From Streptomyces sp. NRRL S-31 (GTDB lineage Bacteria; Actinomycetota; Actinomycetes; Streptomycetales; Streptomycetaceae), in assembly GCF_000718775.1 (NCBI RefSeq), contig NZ_JOCB01000029.1:10599-74598 (forward strand): 64,000 nt of DNA, written 5' to 3'. How positions within the stretch are numbered: the stretch's first letter is position 1; each line of letters starts with the position of its first letter. Both the position numbers and the translations under genes were made by a program. Of the stretch, positions 45,042-53,693 are shown piece after piece. The notes under the pieces are model-generated. The model saw only the letters and a list, made by a program, of their open reading frames with translations, made no database searches and was not told where the DNA came from.

Positions 45042-46591
45042 GCAGCAGCGCCGAAGGCTCACCGCGTTTCGATCCGCAGGCCGCCGCTCAGCAGATGCTC
45101 GACCTGGAGACGATGGGCCTGGTGCCCGGCCCCGCCCGGCTGCCCGCACAGGGCCCGCTGAACGCCTCCGCGCCGGCTTCGGCCCAGGGAGCCGCCTCGT
45201 CCGTCCCGTCGCTGCCCCCGTCCCTCTCGGACCGGGGAAACGCCCGGCTGTTCGTGCAGATGCACCGCGACCAGTTCCGGCACGTGGAGGGCCTGGGCTG
45301 GTTCGCCTGGGACGGCTACCGGTGGAAGCGCGGGGGAGGGGAGAAGGCAGCCCTGTGGGCCGCGGGGGAGATGGCGGAGGACATGCCCTTCAGCGACCCG
45401 CGGGGGATCTTCAGCGATCGCGAACTCGCGCACCACAAGCGGCGCACGCTGTCCACCACCGGTCTGAAGGCTCTCCTCACCCAGGCGAAGGCATCCCCGG
45501 ACATGTCGGTGGACCCCGACATGCTCGACGGGGACGCGTATGCGCTGTGCACCCCGATCGGAGTGGTCGACCTGTACAGCGGGCACGTGCGCAAGCCCGA
45601 CCCCACACGTGACTTCCACTCCCGTGCCACCAGCGTCGCCCCCCAGAGCATGGAGACCCCGCGCTGGCACCGGTTCCTCGCCGACACCTTCGGTGACGAC
45701 GACGAGGGCCGGGAGATGATTGACTTCCTGCACCTGCTGCTCGGCTACTCGATCACCGGTGACGTCGGAGCGCAGGTACTGCCGTTCCTGCACGGTGAGG
45801 GCAAGAACGGCAAGTCCGTGCTGCTGGACATCATGATCCAGATCCTCGGCGACTACGCGGACGCGGCCCCGCCGGGCTTCCTGATGGATCGTGGTGCCTT
45901 CTCCGAGCACTCCACCGAGCTGACCGAACTGCATGGGCGCCGTCTGGTGGTGTGCAGCGAGCTGAAGCCGAACGACAAGTTCGACGAGGCACGGGTGCGG
46001 CTGCTGACGGGCGGCGACAAGATCAAGGCCCGCCGTATGCGGCAGGACTACTTCTCGTTCACCCCCACCCACCACCTGTGGCTGCTGGGCAACCACCGTC
46101 CTGAGGTCTCCACGGGCGGCTTCGCGTTCTGGCGGCGCATCCGCCTGCTGCCGTTCACCCGCACGGTCCCGGCCCACCGCAGGATCGACAACCTGGCCTT
46201 CGAACTCGTCCGCGACGAGGGACCGGGCATCCTCCAGTGGCTCATCGAGGGGGCCCAGCGCTATCTGCGCACCCGCGACCCGCTGGAGGGTCCGGACAGG
46301 GTGCGTATCGCCACGACGGCCTACGCCACCACCGAGGACCACATCGGCCGTTTCCTCGCCGAATGCTGCACACGCGGCGGGGAAGCCGGGAAGGATCTGC
46401 GAGTGGAGCAGGGGCTGCTTTACACGGAGTACAGCTCGTGGTGCAACGCGGGGGAGGGCATCCGCCCCGCGACGCCGCGGGCCTTCGCCAACCGCGTCCG
46501 CCAGGAAGTCGGCGTCGCCTCGCCCAACGACATGATTAAGTCAAATGGCCGGAAATATTATCCTGGGATCGCCCTATTGGAGCACTCGTGA
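45038..46591 (+). CDS. P4/D5-type primase-helicase (SF3 helicase)
   Basis: The protein has 517 residues. A D5_N-like region is followed by an SF3 helicase core: Walker A GEGKNGKSV (about 253-261), then VCSELKPNDKFDEARVRLLTGGDKIKARRM and HHLWLLGNHRPEV, with a C-terminal winged-helix-like segment. Phage and plasmid members unwind the origin as hexamers. It is translationally coupled to the prim-pol, making a two-gene replisome. Its origin is presumably the iteron dyad 1 kb upstream. No primase active site is seen here, so priming is left to the neighbour. Confidence 0.93.
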   Translation: MSSSAEGSPRFDPQAAAQQMLDLETMGLVPGPARLPAQGPLNASAPASAQGAASSVPSLPPSLSDRGNARLFVQMHRDQFRHVEGLGWFAWDGYRWKRGGGEKAALWAAGEMAEDMPFSDPRGIFSDRELAHHKRRTLSTTGLKALLTQAKASPDMSVDPDMLDGDAYALCTPIGVVDLYSGHVRKPDPTRDFHSRATSVAPQSMETPRWHRFLADTFGDDDEGREMIDFLHLLLGYSITGDVGAQVLPFLHGEGKNGKSVLLDIMIQILGDYADAAPPGFLMDRGAFSEHSTELTELHGRRLVVCSELKPNDKFDEARVRLLTGGDKIKARRMRQDYFSFTPTHHLWLLGNHRPEVSTGGFAFWRRIRLLPFTRTVPAHRRIDNLAFELVRDEGPGILQWLIEGAQRYLRTRDPLEGPDRVRIATTAYATTEDHIGRFLAECCTRGGEAGKDLRVEQGLLYTEYSSWCNAGEGIRPATPRAFANRVRQEVGVASPNDMIKSNGRKYYPGIALLEHS

Positions 46592-46789
46592 CGGCTTCGG
46601 TACGTCTGCTCTCCCGCACGTGGCCTACACCGTCTCCATGGTGCGCTCTACGATGGTGAGCGGGCCCCCGTACGCGTGGCCCCGCGCAGCGGCCCGCCCC
46701 CTGGCGACGAGCGGGCCGGAGCGAGACGGACAGATGCCCGGCCATGCCCCATGGCCGGGGAGCACGCCGACGAAGGAGAGGCTGCAGCC

Positions 46790-47173
46790 ATGAGTTCGCT
46801 GTTGACCGAGAGCGACCTCATCCACGAGGCCGAGGTGGTGTGGCTGGAGAACCTCGAACGGCTCGACTACGTCCGTCAGGCGCTGGACAAGACCAGGCGG
46901 CGCAACACCAAGCCCCCGTACGCCCGCGACGGGCGCATGGTCGGGTACGCGCTGCTGGACGAGGACGCCTCTCCGGACCCCGACAGCGGGCTGTACAAGC
47001 GCCGGGTCTTCTTCCTGCTGCCCCACGACAGGGACAGCCTGCCCGACGGTCTCTACCGTGAAGGGGCCCCCGGGGAAGCCGTCGACCCGCGTACGATCGC
47101 GCCGAAGAAGCCCGGTGCGAAGACTCCCCGCTCTCAGAGCGGCTCCGTGGCCATAGCGTCCTCCACGCCCTGA
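46790..47173 (+). CDS. Small hypothetical protein downstream of the helicase
   Basis: The 127-residue protein starts at the ATG at 46790 with AAGGAGAGG upstream. An acidic, helical N-terminus (LLTESDLIHEAEVVWLENLERLDYVRQALDKTRRR) is followed by GYALLDED and KRRVFFLLPHDRDSLPDGLYR; the C-terminus is basic and disordered. It resembles accessory proteins next to prim-pol/helicase genes. No function is assigned. It marks the right edge of the recognised module. Confidence 0.7.
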   Translation: MSSLLTESDLIHEAEVVWLENLERLDYVRQALDKTRRRNTKPPYARDGRMVGYALLDEDASPDPDSGLYKRRVFFLLPHDRDSLPDGLYREGAPGEAVDPRTIAPKKPGAKTPRSQSGSVAIASSTP

Positions 47174-47474
47174 CGCCGGCCCTTCCGCCGGCCTCCCCGG
47201 CCCCCGGTCACCGGAACACCTTCGTGGAGCGCGACGCCCGCCAGTCGCCTGGGGTGGCGCGGCGCGTGCCGGGCGAGAGCGGGTCCGATGACGGTGGATC
47301 CTTCCCTGCGGTGGAGACTGCCCCCATACTCTCGCCCGCCCGGGACCACGGGCATAGGTCACTTGACGGTCGTAGGCCGCACCGGCTCCCCGGCCGGCCG
47401 GGATCTGTCCACCAGGCGGGCGGCCGCACCATGAGTCATTGGACGCACCGATACTTCAGGAGGCGCGGTACGCG
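47174..47474. other. Gene-free stretch at the right edge of the replication module
   Basis: The 301 bp show no supported gene and no att-like repeat that I could match to another part of the window. It includes the upstream region of the prephenate dehydratase leader. Confidence 0.4.
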
Positions 47475-47528
47475 ATGGAGCTTCCGCCGCCCGACGACGG
47501 GACCTCCTGGAAAGGTGCAACACGGTAA
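47475..47528 (+). CDS. 17-residue upstream ORF overlapping the prephenate dehydratase start
   Basis: MELPPPDDGTSWKGATR is preceded by CAGGAGG and ends in TAATG, so its stop overlaps the dehydratase ATG by one base. It has one Trp and no Phe, so it is not a classical phenylalanine leader. Translational coupling is the likely role if it is made. Confidence 0.4.
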   Translation: MELPPPDDGTSWKGATR

Positions 47529-48361
47529 TGATCGCCGCATATCAGGGTGAAGCCGGATCAAACTCCGCGACCGCCGCCCGCGCTCTGTACCCCGAGAGCG
47601 CCGGACTGCCCTGTACGAGCTTCGAGCAGGCCCTGGACGCGGTGACCCTCGGCGCTGCGGACGTGGCCGTGATCCCGGTGGACAACTCGGCGGCCGGACG
47701 CGTCGCCGACGTGCACCACCTGCTGCCCGACTCAGGGCTGTTCATCATCGCGGAGTACTTCCTCGCCATCCGTTTCGACCTGGTGGGGGTGCCCGGCGCG
47801 ACCCTGGACCAGGTGGAGTGCGTCCGTAGCCATGTCCACGCCCTGGGCCAGTGCCGCAAGGTGCTGCGGGAGGGCGGCTGGCGCACCCTCGTCAGTGACG
47901 ACACGGCCGGGGCGGCGCGCGAGGTGGCCGAGCTGGGCGACCCCCGGCACGCGGCGCTCGCCCCGCCCGCCGCGGCCGCCCTGCACGGCCTCCAGGTGGT
48001 GCGCTCCGGTGTCGAGGACGACCCGGACAACACCACGCGCTTCGTCGTGCTGTCCCGGGACGCGGCCCCGGCCCCCGCCACGGGAGAGCCGACGATGACG
48101 AGTCTGTTCTTCAGCGTGCGCAACATCCCCAGCGCGCTGTACAAGACCCTCGGCGGGTTCGCCACCAGCGGTGTGAACCTCACCAAGATCGAGAGCTATC
48201 AGATGGGCGCGGGGCTCAACGCCAGCCGTTTCTACATCGAGATCGAGGGTCACCCCGACGACCGGAGTGTCGCCCTCGCCCTGCACGAGCTGAGCTTCTT
48301 CTCCTCCGAGGTGCGCGTCCTGGGCGTGTACCCCGCGCATCCGCACCGGCTGACGGCCTGA
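47528..48361 (+). CDS. pheA: Prephenate dehydratase with C-terminal ACT domain
   Basis: The 277-residue protein has the N-terminal dehydratase fold AAYQGEAGSNSATAA, DVAVIPVDNSAAGRVADVHHLL and the catalytic TTRF motif (NTTRFVVLSRD). It ends in an ACT domain (TSLFFSVRNIPSALYKTLGGFATSGVNLTKIESYQ) with the ESRP-like regulatory segment changed to ESYQ. It converts prephenate to phenylpyruvate, the last committed step to Phe, with feedback by Phe through ACT. SSNSATGP-type residues at the N-terminus are altered, so kinetics may differ. It may be a second, specialised copy. Confidence 0.92.
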   Translation: MIAAYQGEAGSNSATAARALYPESAGLPCTSFEQALDAVTLGAADVAVIPVDNSAAGRVADVHHLLPDSGLFIIAEYFLAIRFDLVGVPGATLDQVECVRSHVHALGQCRKVLREGGWRTLVSDDTAGAAREVAELGDPRHAALAPPAAAALHGLQVVRSGVEDDPDNTTRFVVLSRDAAPAPATGEPTMTSLFFSVRNIPSALYKTLGGFATSGVNLTKIESYQMGAGLNASRFYIEIEGHPDDRSVALALHELSFFSSEVRVLGVYPAHPHRLTA

Positions 48362-48379
48362 CCGGGGCCCGCCCGGGTG

Positions 48380-48931
48380 TCAGGAGGTGCCGAGGCCGTT
48401 CAGCAGGGTGTCGACGACGACGTCCGCCGCCTGTCCGGGACTCAGTTCGGGCAGCTGCCGGGAGACCAGGTGCATGAGCTGGGGCAGCAGGGCGCTCGCC
48501 CACCCCTGAGGAAGTCCGGGGCGCAGCAGGCCCTCGTCGGTGGCGCGTTCCAGGAAGGCGTCGACCTCACGGACGGACGCGTCGCGACGGGCGCGGACGG
48601 TCTCGTCGGTGAGCATACGGGCGAGGTCGACGGGCCAGGTGCGGTTGACGGCGATGATGTTCTCGACGTAGCGGTGCAGGGCGACGGCGACGGGTGCCTC
48701 GCGCAGCCGGGCGTCCTCGATGGCCCGCTCGATGGCCGTGAGGCGGGACGTGTGGATGGCGGCGAGGAGTTCCTCCCGGGAGGCGAAGCGCCGGTAGACG
48801 GTGCGCCGGTCCACTCCCGCCTCGGCGGCGATGCTCGCGATGCTCGCGCCCGGGTCGGCGGCGAGCATGTGCGCGGCGGTGGTCAGGACGGCTTCCAGAT
48901 TGCGTGCTGCGTCGGCTCTCACCGCACGCAT
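48380..48931 (-). CDS. TetR-family transcriptional regulator
   Basis: The 183-residue protein starts at the ATG at 48929-48931. The N-terminal helix-turn-helix is ASIASIAAEAGVDRRTVYRRFASREELLAAIH, the TetR signature. The C-terminal ligand domain is helical (LERATDEGLLRPGLPQGWASALLPQL). It is probably a repressor of a nearby exporter or enzyme, but no divergent transporter is present. It converges on prephenate dehydratase and diverges from the GNAT gene across 500 bp. Confidence 0.9.
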   Translation of the reverse strand: MRAVRADAARNLEAVLTTAAHMLAADPGASIASIAAEAGVDRRTVYRRFASREELLAAIHTSRLTAIERAIEDARLREAPVAVALHRYVENIIAVNRTWPVDLARMLTDETVRARRDASVREVDAFLERATDEGLLRPGLPQGWASALLPQLMHLVSRQLPELSPGQAADVVVDTLLNGLGTS

Positions 48932-49429
48932 TCTAGCGACGGTGTATGAAAGCTGCGGTGTGTAGCGTCCCGTAGGCGAGAAGGAAGTGCGGGTAAGTGC
49001 AACGCATGAGTGGCGGATGTGAGTGGTGGATGTAGTGGTCTCGAAGGCTCGCACCGCTGCCTGGGATCGTCCCCGTGGTGGCGATCAGCTCCGCCAGGGG
49101 TGTCGATGTCGCCGGCCGGCCCGGCCATGCGGTGCGGGACCGGCGCGTTCTGCCGGGGCCGTCGCTATTACGGCGTAATAGCGGAGGGCTTGGCGGTCGC
49201 CCCGACCCGGGGGGCCACCTCGCCATCCGTCACCGTGCCGCCCACGGCATCCGTCGCCGTGTCGGGCGATGCCTCCTCGGTATCCGTTGCCGTACCGTCC
49301 CGGGTGAACCCGCGGCCCCGCCGCGTCCGTGGGTACTGAACACCGCGGCGAATCAGCGTCGTTGGACCGGGCGGGGCCAACGTACACACGACCCGACGTA
49401 CGCACACACGACAGGACGAGGGAGTTGCC
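48932..49429. other. Divergent intergenic region with palindrome and ATCCGT repeats
   Basis: These 498 bp between the tetR and GNAT genes contain palindrome copy 5 (49165-49181) and three near-repeats of ATCCGTCRCCGTG (49225, 49249 and 49282). A frame here encodes a Ser/Val/Thr-rich string but lacks a ribosome site. I call it non-coding. Confidence 0.5.
49165..49181. repeat. 17-bp palindrome copy 5 (CTATTACGGCGTAATAG), outside the replication module
   Basis: This is a perfect copy 6 kb away from the others, in the tetR-GNAT intergenic region. All five copies lie outside coding sequences. Confidence 0.8.
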
Positions 49430-50230
49430 GTGACGGATCTCAGGGCCGCGGTCGAATCGGTGGCACAACTGTCCACGGTCTGGCACGCCATGGTGCTCGA
49501 CCGGGACGGGGGAGCGGACGTACGGGATCTGCCGGGTCTCGCCGTCCGCTGGGCCGACTGCCGCTTCGCCTTCTGGAACGCGATCGCCCTGAACGAGGTC
49601 GGGGTGGACGAGGCACTCCTGGGCGAACGCCTCGGCCAGGCGGCGGACATCATGCGGTCGAAGGAGCGGCCGGGCTTCCTGTGGCTCTTCGAGGACCTGC
49701 TCGCCGACGACGCGCGCGCGGCACTGGAGGAGGCGGCGCGACGGGCGGGCCTGGTCAATGCCTTCCCCGGCACCGGAATGGCCGGTGACCTGCTGCCCGT
49801 CCCCGAGCCCCGCCACCCGGACCTCACCTTCGAGCGGGTGACCACCGACGCGCACCTGCTGGCCTACGCGGACATCAACTCCCGGGCCTACGGCTTCGAG
49901 TTGGCGGACGGCCGCGACGGTTTGGCCGGCTCCACGCTCTGGAAGCGGGAGGTGTACGCCTATCTGGCGCTGCGCGACGGGGACCCGGTCGCCTGCGCCG
50001 CGACCGTCGAGGCGGACGGCCGTCTGTTCGTGGTGCTCGTCGCCACCGAGCCGGAGCACCAGCGCCGGGGGTACGGCGAGGCGGTGACGCGCAAGGCGTT
50101 GTACGAGGGTGCCCGCGCCACCGGGCTGACCCGGGCCACCCTGCACGCGACCGCCGCCGGGGCGCCCGTGTACCCGAGGATCGGATTCGAGCCCAACTCC
50201 CCGATGGGCTTCTACGCACTGGCGGACTGA
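49430..50230 (+). CDS. GNAT-family N-acetyltransferase
   Basis: The 266-residue protein starts at a GTG after GGGAG. The C-terminal GNAT domain (about 130-266) carries the acetyl-CoA loop in TEPEHQRRGYGEAVTRKAL (Q/R-x-x-G-x-G type) and ends RIGFEPNSPMGFYAL. The N-terminal half is a second, degenerate GNAT-like or helical domain. The substrate is unknown. It overlaps the convergent XRE-type gene by 19 bp. Confidence 0.88.
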   Translation: MTDLRAAVESVAQLSTVWHAMVLDRDGGADVRDLPGLAVRWADCRFAFWNAIALNEVGVDEALLGERLGQAADIMRSKERPGFLWLFEDLLADDARAALEEAARRAGLVNAFPGTGMAGDLLPVPEPRHPDLTFERVTTDAHLLAYADINSRAYGFELADGRDGLAGSTLWKREVYAYLALRDGDPVACAATVEADGRLFVVLVATEPEHQRRGYGEAVTRKALYEGARATGLTRATLHATAAGAPVYPRIGFEPNSPMGFYALAD

Positions 50231-51129
50231 TCCCGGGACACCTGGTGCGTGCGCCGGCTCTCCACCTCCTCCGGTACCGGCTCCGCGCGCCCGGTGGTCC
50301 AGGAGGTGAGGATGCGCAGGGCGTCATGGGCGGGGGTGCCGGGTTCGGCGGTCAGCACCATCAGGCGCTGCCCGGAGCCGGCGGGGTCGGCCCAGGTGTC
50401 GCAGTCGAGGCTGAGGTCGCCGACCAGGGGATGGCGGTAGTGCTTGGTGCCGTGGCTCGCGCCGTTGACCCGGTGCTCGGCCCACCAGGTGCGGAAGTCG
50501 GAGTCCAGCACGGTCAGTTCGCCGACGAGACGGACGAGTGCGGGATCGTCGGGGTCGGCCGCGGCCTCCATCCGCAGGGCCGCGACGGCGTCACGGGCGT
50601 CGTGCCTCCACTCTTGGTGCAGCTCCCTGATCCCCGGGTCGGTGAACAGCAGGCGCAGGTAGTTGCGCCGGCCGGCCGGAACGGCGCCGAAGTCGGTGTA
50701 GAGGGCGGTGGCTGCCGGGTTCCAGGCGAGGACGTCCAGGCGTCGGCCGAGGACGAGCGCGGGGGTGCCGGTGAGCTGGTCGAGGAGGCGCCGCATGGCC
50801 GGCCGTACCCGCTGGGCGGGCCTGCGGCGGCTCGGCTGGGCGTCGCTGCGGCCGGCGAGTTCGTATACGTAGCGCTTCTGGTCGTCGTCGAGGCGCAGGG
50901 CACCGGCCAGGGTGGCGAGCACGGGGGCGGAGGCCCGCACCCGGCCCTGTTCGAGCCGGGTGTAGTAGTCGACGCTGATCGAGGCGAGCCGGGCGACCTC
51001 CTCGCGGCGCAGCCCCGCGACCCGGCGGGCGGTGTCCGTCTCGGGCAGCCCGCACTCCCGCGGTGCCAGCTGTGCCCGGCGGGCCTTGAGGAAGTTCCCC
51101 AGTGCGCGGGGGTCGGGGTGGGAGGCCAT
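50212..51129 (-). CDS. XRE-type HTH regulator with MmyB-like ligand domain
   Basis: The 305-residue protein has an N-terminal XRE helix-turn-helix with the typical VAGLRREEVARLASISVDYYTRLEQGR, then the C-terminal MmyB-like PAS-type domain (PALVLGRRLDVLAWNPAATALYTDF, RNYLRLLFTDPGIRELHQEW, TKHYRHPLVGDLSLDCDTW). Many such Streptomyces proteins respond to small lipids or metabolites. It lies next to the exported hydrolase gene on the same strand (25 bp), so it may be the last gene of that transcript. Confidence 0.92.
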   Translation of the reverse strand: MASHPDPRALGNFLKARRAQLAPRECGLPETDTARRVAGLRREEVARLASISVDYYTRLEQGRVRASAPVLATLAGALRLDDDQKRYVYELAGRSDAQPSRRRPAQRVRPAMRRLLDQLTGTPALVLGRRLDVLAWNPAATALYTDFGAVPAGRRNYLRLLFTDPGIRELHQEWRHDARDAVAALRMEAAADPDDPALVRLVGELTVLDSDFRTWWAEHRVNGASHGTKHYRHPLVGDLSLDCDTWADPAGSGQRLMVLTAEPGTPAHDALRILTSWTTGRAEPVPEEVESRRTHQVSRDQSASA

Positions 51130-51154
51130 GTCGTCCCTTCGTGGGCCCCCGGGG

Positions 51155-52012
51155 TCAGCGGACGGTGGCGCGGGCGGCCCGCTCGATGACGCCGGCCACG
51201 AGGTGGGGGTGGGAGACGGCGACGGCGTGGGAGGCGGCCACCTCGGTGGTGTGGGCGTGCGCCCGCTTGGCCATGTAGCGCTGGACGGCGACAGGGATGT
51301 TGAGGTCCTTGGTGGTGACGATGTCCCAGCTGGGCTTCGTCTTCCAGGCGGCGGTGGTGGCCTTCTCCTCCAGCGCGGCCTGGGCGATGGGCCGCTGCTC
51401 GGCGGCCATCAGGGCGGCCTGGCCGGCGGGGACGTCGGCGGCGAACTGGTGGTGGAACTTGTCCTGCCGGATGTACAGGTCGGTGGCGGTGGTGCCGTCA
51501 GCCTGCTGGTAGGTGACCGGGTCGAGGACGTCGGGGAGGGTGGAGCCCGGGTACTTGCCGGTCAGCTCCAGGGCGCTCTCGCCGGGGGCCGGGAGGAAGG
51601 CCGCGACGTAGACGAGGGCCTTCACCTGCGGGTCGCCGTTGGCGGCGGCACTGATGACGCTGCCGCCGTAGGAGTGGCCGACGAGGATCTTGGGGCCCTT
51701 GACGTGGTCGAGGACGGTGCGCAGGGCCGCGGCGTCGGAGGCGGGGCCGCGCAGCGGGTTGGCGGCGGCGATGACGGGGTAGCCGTCGGCGCGCAGCTCG
51801 GCTATGACGCCGTTCCAGCTGGAACCGTCGGCGAAGGCGCCGTGCTCCAGGACGACGGTCGGCTTGGCGTGCCGGGCGGCTGCCGCGGCCTCGGCCTGCT
51901 CGGGGGCGCCGTTGGCCGTGCCGCTGAGGGCGAACGCGCCGAGTGCGAGCCCCGTGACCGCCGCGGCCACACCTGTCACGACTCGCCCGCGTCCACCCTT
52001 GGTGCTCTTCAC
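51155..52012 (-). CDS. Secreted alpha/beta hydrolase (salicylate-esterase-like)
   Basis: The 285-residue protein has a Sec-type signal peptide (MKSTKGGRGRVVTGVAAAVTGLALGAFALSGTANG). The hydrolase body has VVLEHGAFADGSSWNGVI (oxyanion), the nucleophile elbow VGHSYGGSVIS and a C-terminal SHAVAVSHPHLVAGVI with the catalytic His. It resembles plant-MES/EstC-like esterases. Two copies of the GTCACC-N9-GGTGAY operator lie in its promoter. The -35 TTGAAA and -10 CAGATT are 17 bp apart, and the operator covers the -35 box. It is probably under control of the CGNR regulator. Confidence 0.92.
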   Translation of the reverse strand: MKSTKGGRGRVVTGVAAAVTGLALGAFALSGTANGAPEQAEAAAAARHAKPTVVLEHGAFADGSSWNGVIAELRADGYPVIAAANPLRGPASDAAALRTVLDHVKGPKILVGHSYGGSVISAAANGDPQVKALVYVAAFLPAPGESALELTGKYPGSTLPDVLDPVTYQQADGTTATDLYIRQDKFHHQFAADVPAGQAALMAAEQRPIAQAALEEKATTAAWKTKPSWDIVTTKDLNIPVAVQRYMAKRAHAHTTEVAASHAVAVSHPHLVAGVIERAARATVR

Positions 52013-52069
52013 GACAGAAAACCCCTCTCAGGTTTCCGATAGCGGGACGGGCCGGCTTCGCCGGTCCTA

Positions 52070-52090
52070 GTCACCGCTCTGACTGGTGAT
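52070..52090. promoter_or_regulatory. Operator site B, GTCACC-N9-GGTGAT
   Basis: This lies just downstream of the hydrolase -10 box (at or near the transcript start), 58 bp before the start codon. With site C it would clamp the promoter on both sides. Confidence 0.65.
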
Positions 52091-52091
52091 G

Positions 52092-52120
52092 AATCTGTCA
52101 CACCGGCCGTCACCTTTCAA
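52092..52120 (-). promoter_or_regulatory. Promoter of the secreted hydrolase
   Basis: Read leftward, TTGAAA (complement of 52115-52120) and CAGATT (complement of 52092-52097) are separated by 17 bp. The -35 box is the core of operator site C. Confidence 0.6.
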
Positions 52121-52129
52121 GCTGGTGAC
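52109..52129. promoter_or_regulatory. Operator site C, GTCACC-N9-GGTGAC
   Basis: The spacer is TTTCAAGCT. The leftward TTGAAA -35 box lies in the middle of the palindrome, so binding would block RNA polymerase. Confidence 0.75.
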
Positions 52130-52201
52130 GGCCGGGCGCTGTTGGCCGGGATCCGGTCGGCAGGGATCCGGTCGGCCGGGATCGGGTCGGCAGGACCTCG
52201 C

Positions 52202-53269
52202 TCAGAGGTGGTCGGCGTCGACGACTGCCTGGGCGAAGGCGGTGGGCGCCTCCTGGGGCAGGTTGTGGCCGATGTCCGCGATGGTGCGGTGTGCGTACGC
52301 GCCCGTGAAGTGGTCGCGGTAGCCGGAGCCGTCGCCGGCCGGGGTGAAGGGGTCGAGTGCCGGGTCGAGGGTGATGGTGGGGACGTGGATCGAGGGCTGG
52401 GCGGCGAGCAGCTTCTCGTAGCGGTCGTAGCGGGGTTCGCCCTCGATCAGGCCGATGCGCCACCGGTAGTTGTAGAGGACGATGGCCGCGTAGTCCGGAT
52501 TGTGGAAGGCCTGCGCGGTGCGCTCGAAGGTGGCGTCGTCGAAGTCCCAGCCGGGGGAGACGAGGGTCCACACGTAGCGGCACAGGGCGATGCGCTCGTC
52601 CGGGTTCTCCATGGCCCGCTTGCCGCGGTCGGTGGCGAAGTACCACTGGTACCACCAGTTGTGCTCGACGGCCGGGGCGGCCGGTGTCAGCTGCGCCTTG
52701 ACGTTGGTGATGAGGTACCCCGTGGTGGAGACCAGGGCCTTGACGCGCTCGGGCCACAGCGCGGCGATGATGTCGGCGGTGCGCGAACCCCAGTCGAACC
52801 CGGCCAGCAGCGCCTTGGGGATCTTGAGGGCGTCCATCAGGGCGAGGATGTCGAGGGCGATCGCGGACTGCTCGGCGGTGCGCGGGGTGTGGTGGGACAG
52901 GAAGCGGGTGCTGCCGTGGCCGCGCAGGTAGGGGACGATGACGCGGTAGCCCAGGTCGGCGAGGAGCGGGGCGACGTCGACGTAGCTGTGGATGTCGTAG
53001 GGCCAGCCGTGCAGCAGGATGACCACCGGGCCGTGGGCGGGGCCGGCCTCGGCGTAACCGATGTCGAGCACGCCCGCCCTGACCTGCTTGAGGGTGCGGA
53101 AGCCGGTGTGGGTGCCCGGGGTGACGGCGGGCACGGTGGGTGCGGGCCCCGCGCTGCGCGGGTGCGGGGTGGTCGCGGCGGACGCCTGGGCGGGGAGGCC
53201 GGACAGGGAGACGGCGGCCACGCCGGTGCCCAGGCCGACGGCCTTGCTGAAGGTACGCCTGTCGATCAT
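52202..53269 (-). CDS. Tat-exported alpha/beta hydrolase, epoxide-hydrolase-like
   Basis: The 355-residue protein starts at the ATG at 53267-53269. The twin-arginine signal is MIDRRTFSKAVGLGTGVAAVSLSG...AQASA. The body has LLHGWPYDIHSY (oxyanion HGW), the nucleophile aspartate in LAGFDWGSRTAD, an acidic residue region (TLDPALDPF) and catalytic His in DIGHNLPQEAP. Asp as nucleophile points to epoxide hydrolases or haloalkane dehalogenases, not esterases. Its promoter region carries operator site D. Folding before Tat export suggests an extracellular or wall-associated enzyme. Confidence 0.92.
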   Translation of the reverse strand: MIDRRTFSKAVGLGTGVAAVSLSGLPAQASAATTPHPRSAGPAPTVPAVTPGTHTGFRTLKQVRAGVLDIGYAEAGPAHGPVVILLHGWPYDIHSYVDVAPLLADLGYRVIVPYLRGHGSTRFLSHHTPRTAEQSAIALDILALMDALKIPKALLAGFDWGSRTADIIAALWPERVKALVSTTGYLITNVKAQLTPAAPAVEHNWWYQWYFATDRGKRAMENPDERIALCRYVWTLVSPGWDFDDATFERTAQAFHNPDYAAIVLYNYRWRIGLIEGEPRYDRYEKLLAAQPSIHVPTITLDPALDPFTPAGDGSGYRDHFTGAYAHRTIADIGHNLPQEAPTAFAQAVVDADHL

Positions 53270-53693
53270 CCAAAACCCTCCGTCGTGTGTTCCGGTGAAC
53301 CGTCCGGGCCCGGAAGCCCCGTCGCCCGCCTCGGACGCCCAGGGTCGGCCCGGCTGTCGGCGCGATGACCCTCGCACAGCAATAGTCACCTGTCAAACAG
53401 GTGACGCGCATCTTTTCCCGGCTCGGCGAGGGTTTCTTCCGGCGGCTCGGAACGGCGGTACACGCTCTGCTGCGCGACGGGTCCGGACGCATAAGTCACA
53501 TGACGGTTCGGTGTCGCCATGTAGGCGGGTGTGCGACACGTTTCCTGGGATATCGGCACACGTGTCACAGGAAGTGCCGCACTTATGTCGCCTCGACAAC
53601 AGGAAGCGCTACAGTGATGAGGCAGTTAAGGTAGGGCGGTTGGTCGACGCGTCCCGACGGACTCGACCGGAAGCACCGGAGGAGAGACAGCGC
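53270..53693. other. Divergent regulatory region between hydrolase and aldehyde dehydrogenase
   Basis: The 424 bp carry operator site D and, on the right half, an ACACGTGT palindrome (about 53560) flanked by TTCCTG and CAGGAA arms. No gene is supported. Confidence 0.55.
53385..53405. promoter_or_regulatory. Operator site D, perfect GTCACCTGT/ACAGGTGAC palindrome
   Basis: The best copy of the motif: arms of nine bases around TCA. Leftward it contains TTGACA, with GAGGGT 17 bp further as a -10 candidate, so it covers the hydrolase promoter. It is also upstream of the aldehyde dehydrogenase gene. Confidence 0.8.
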
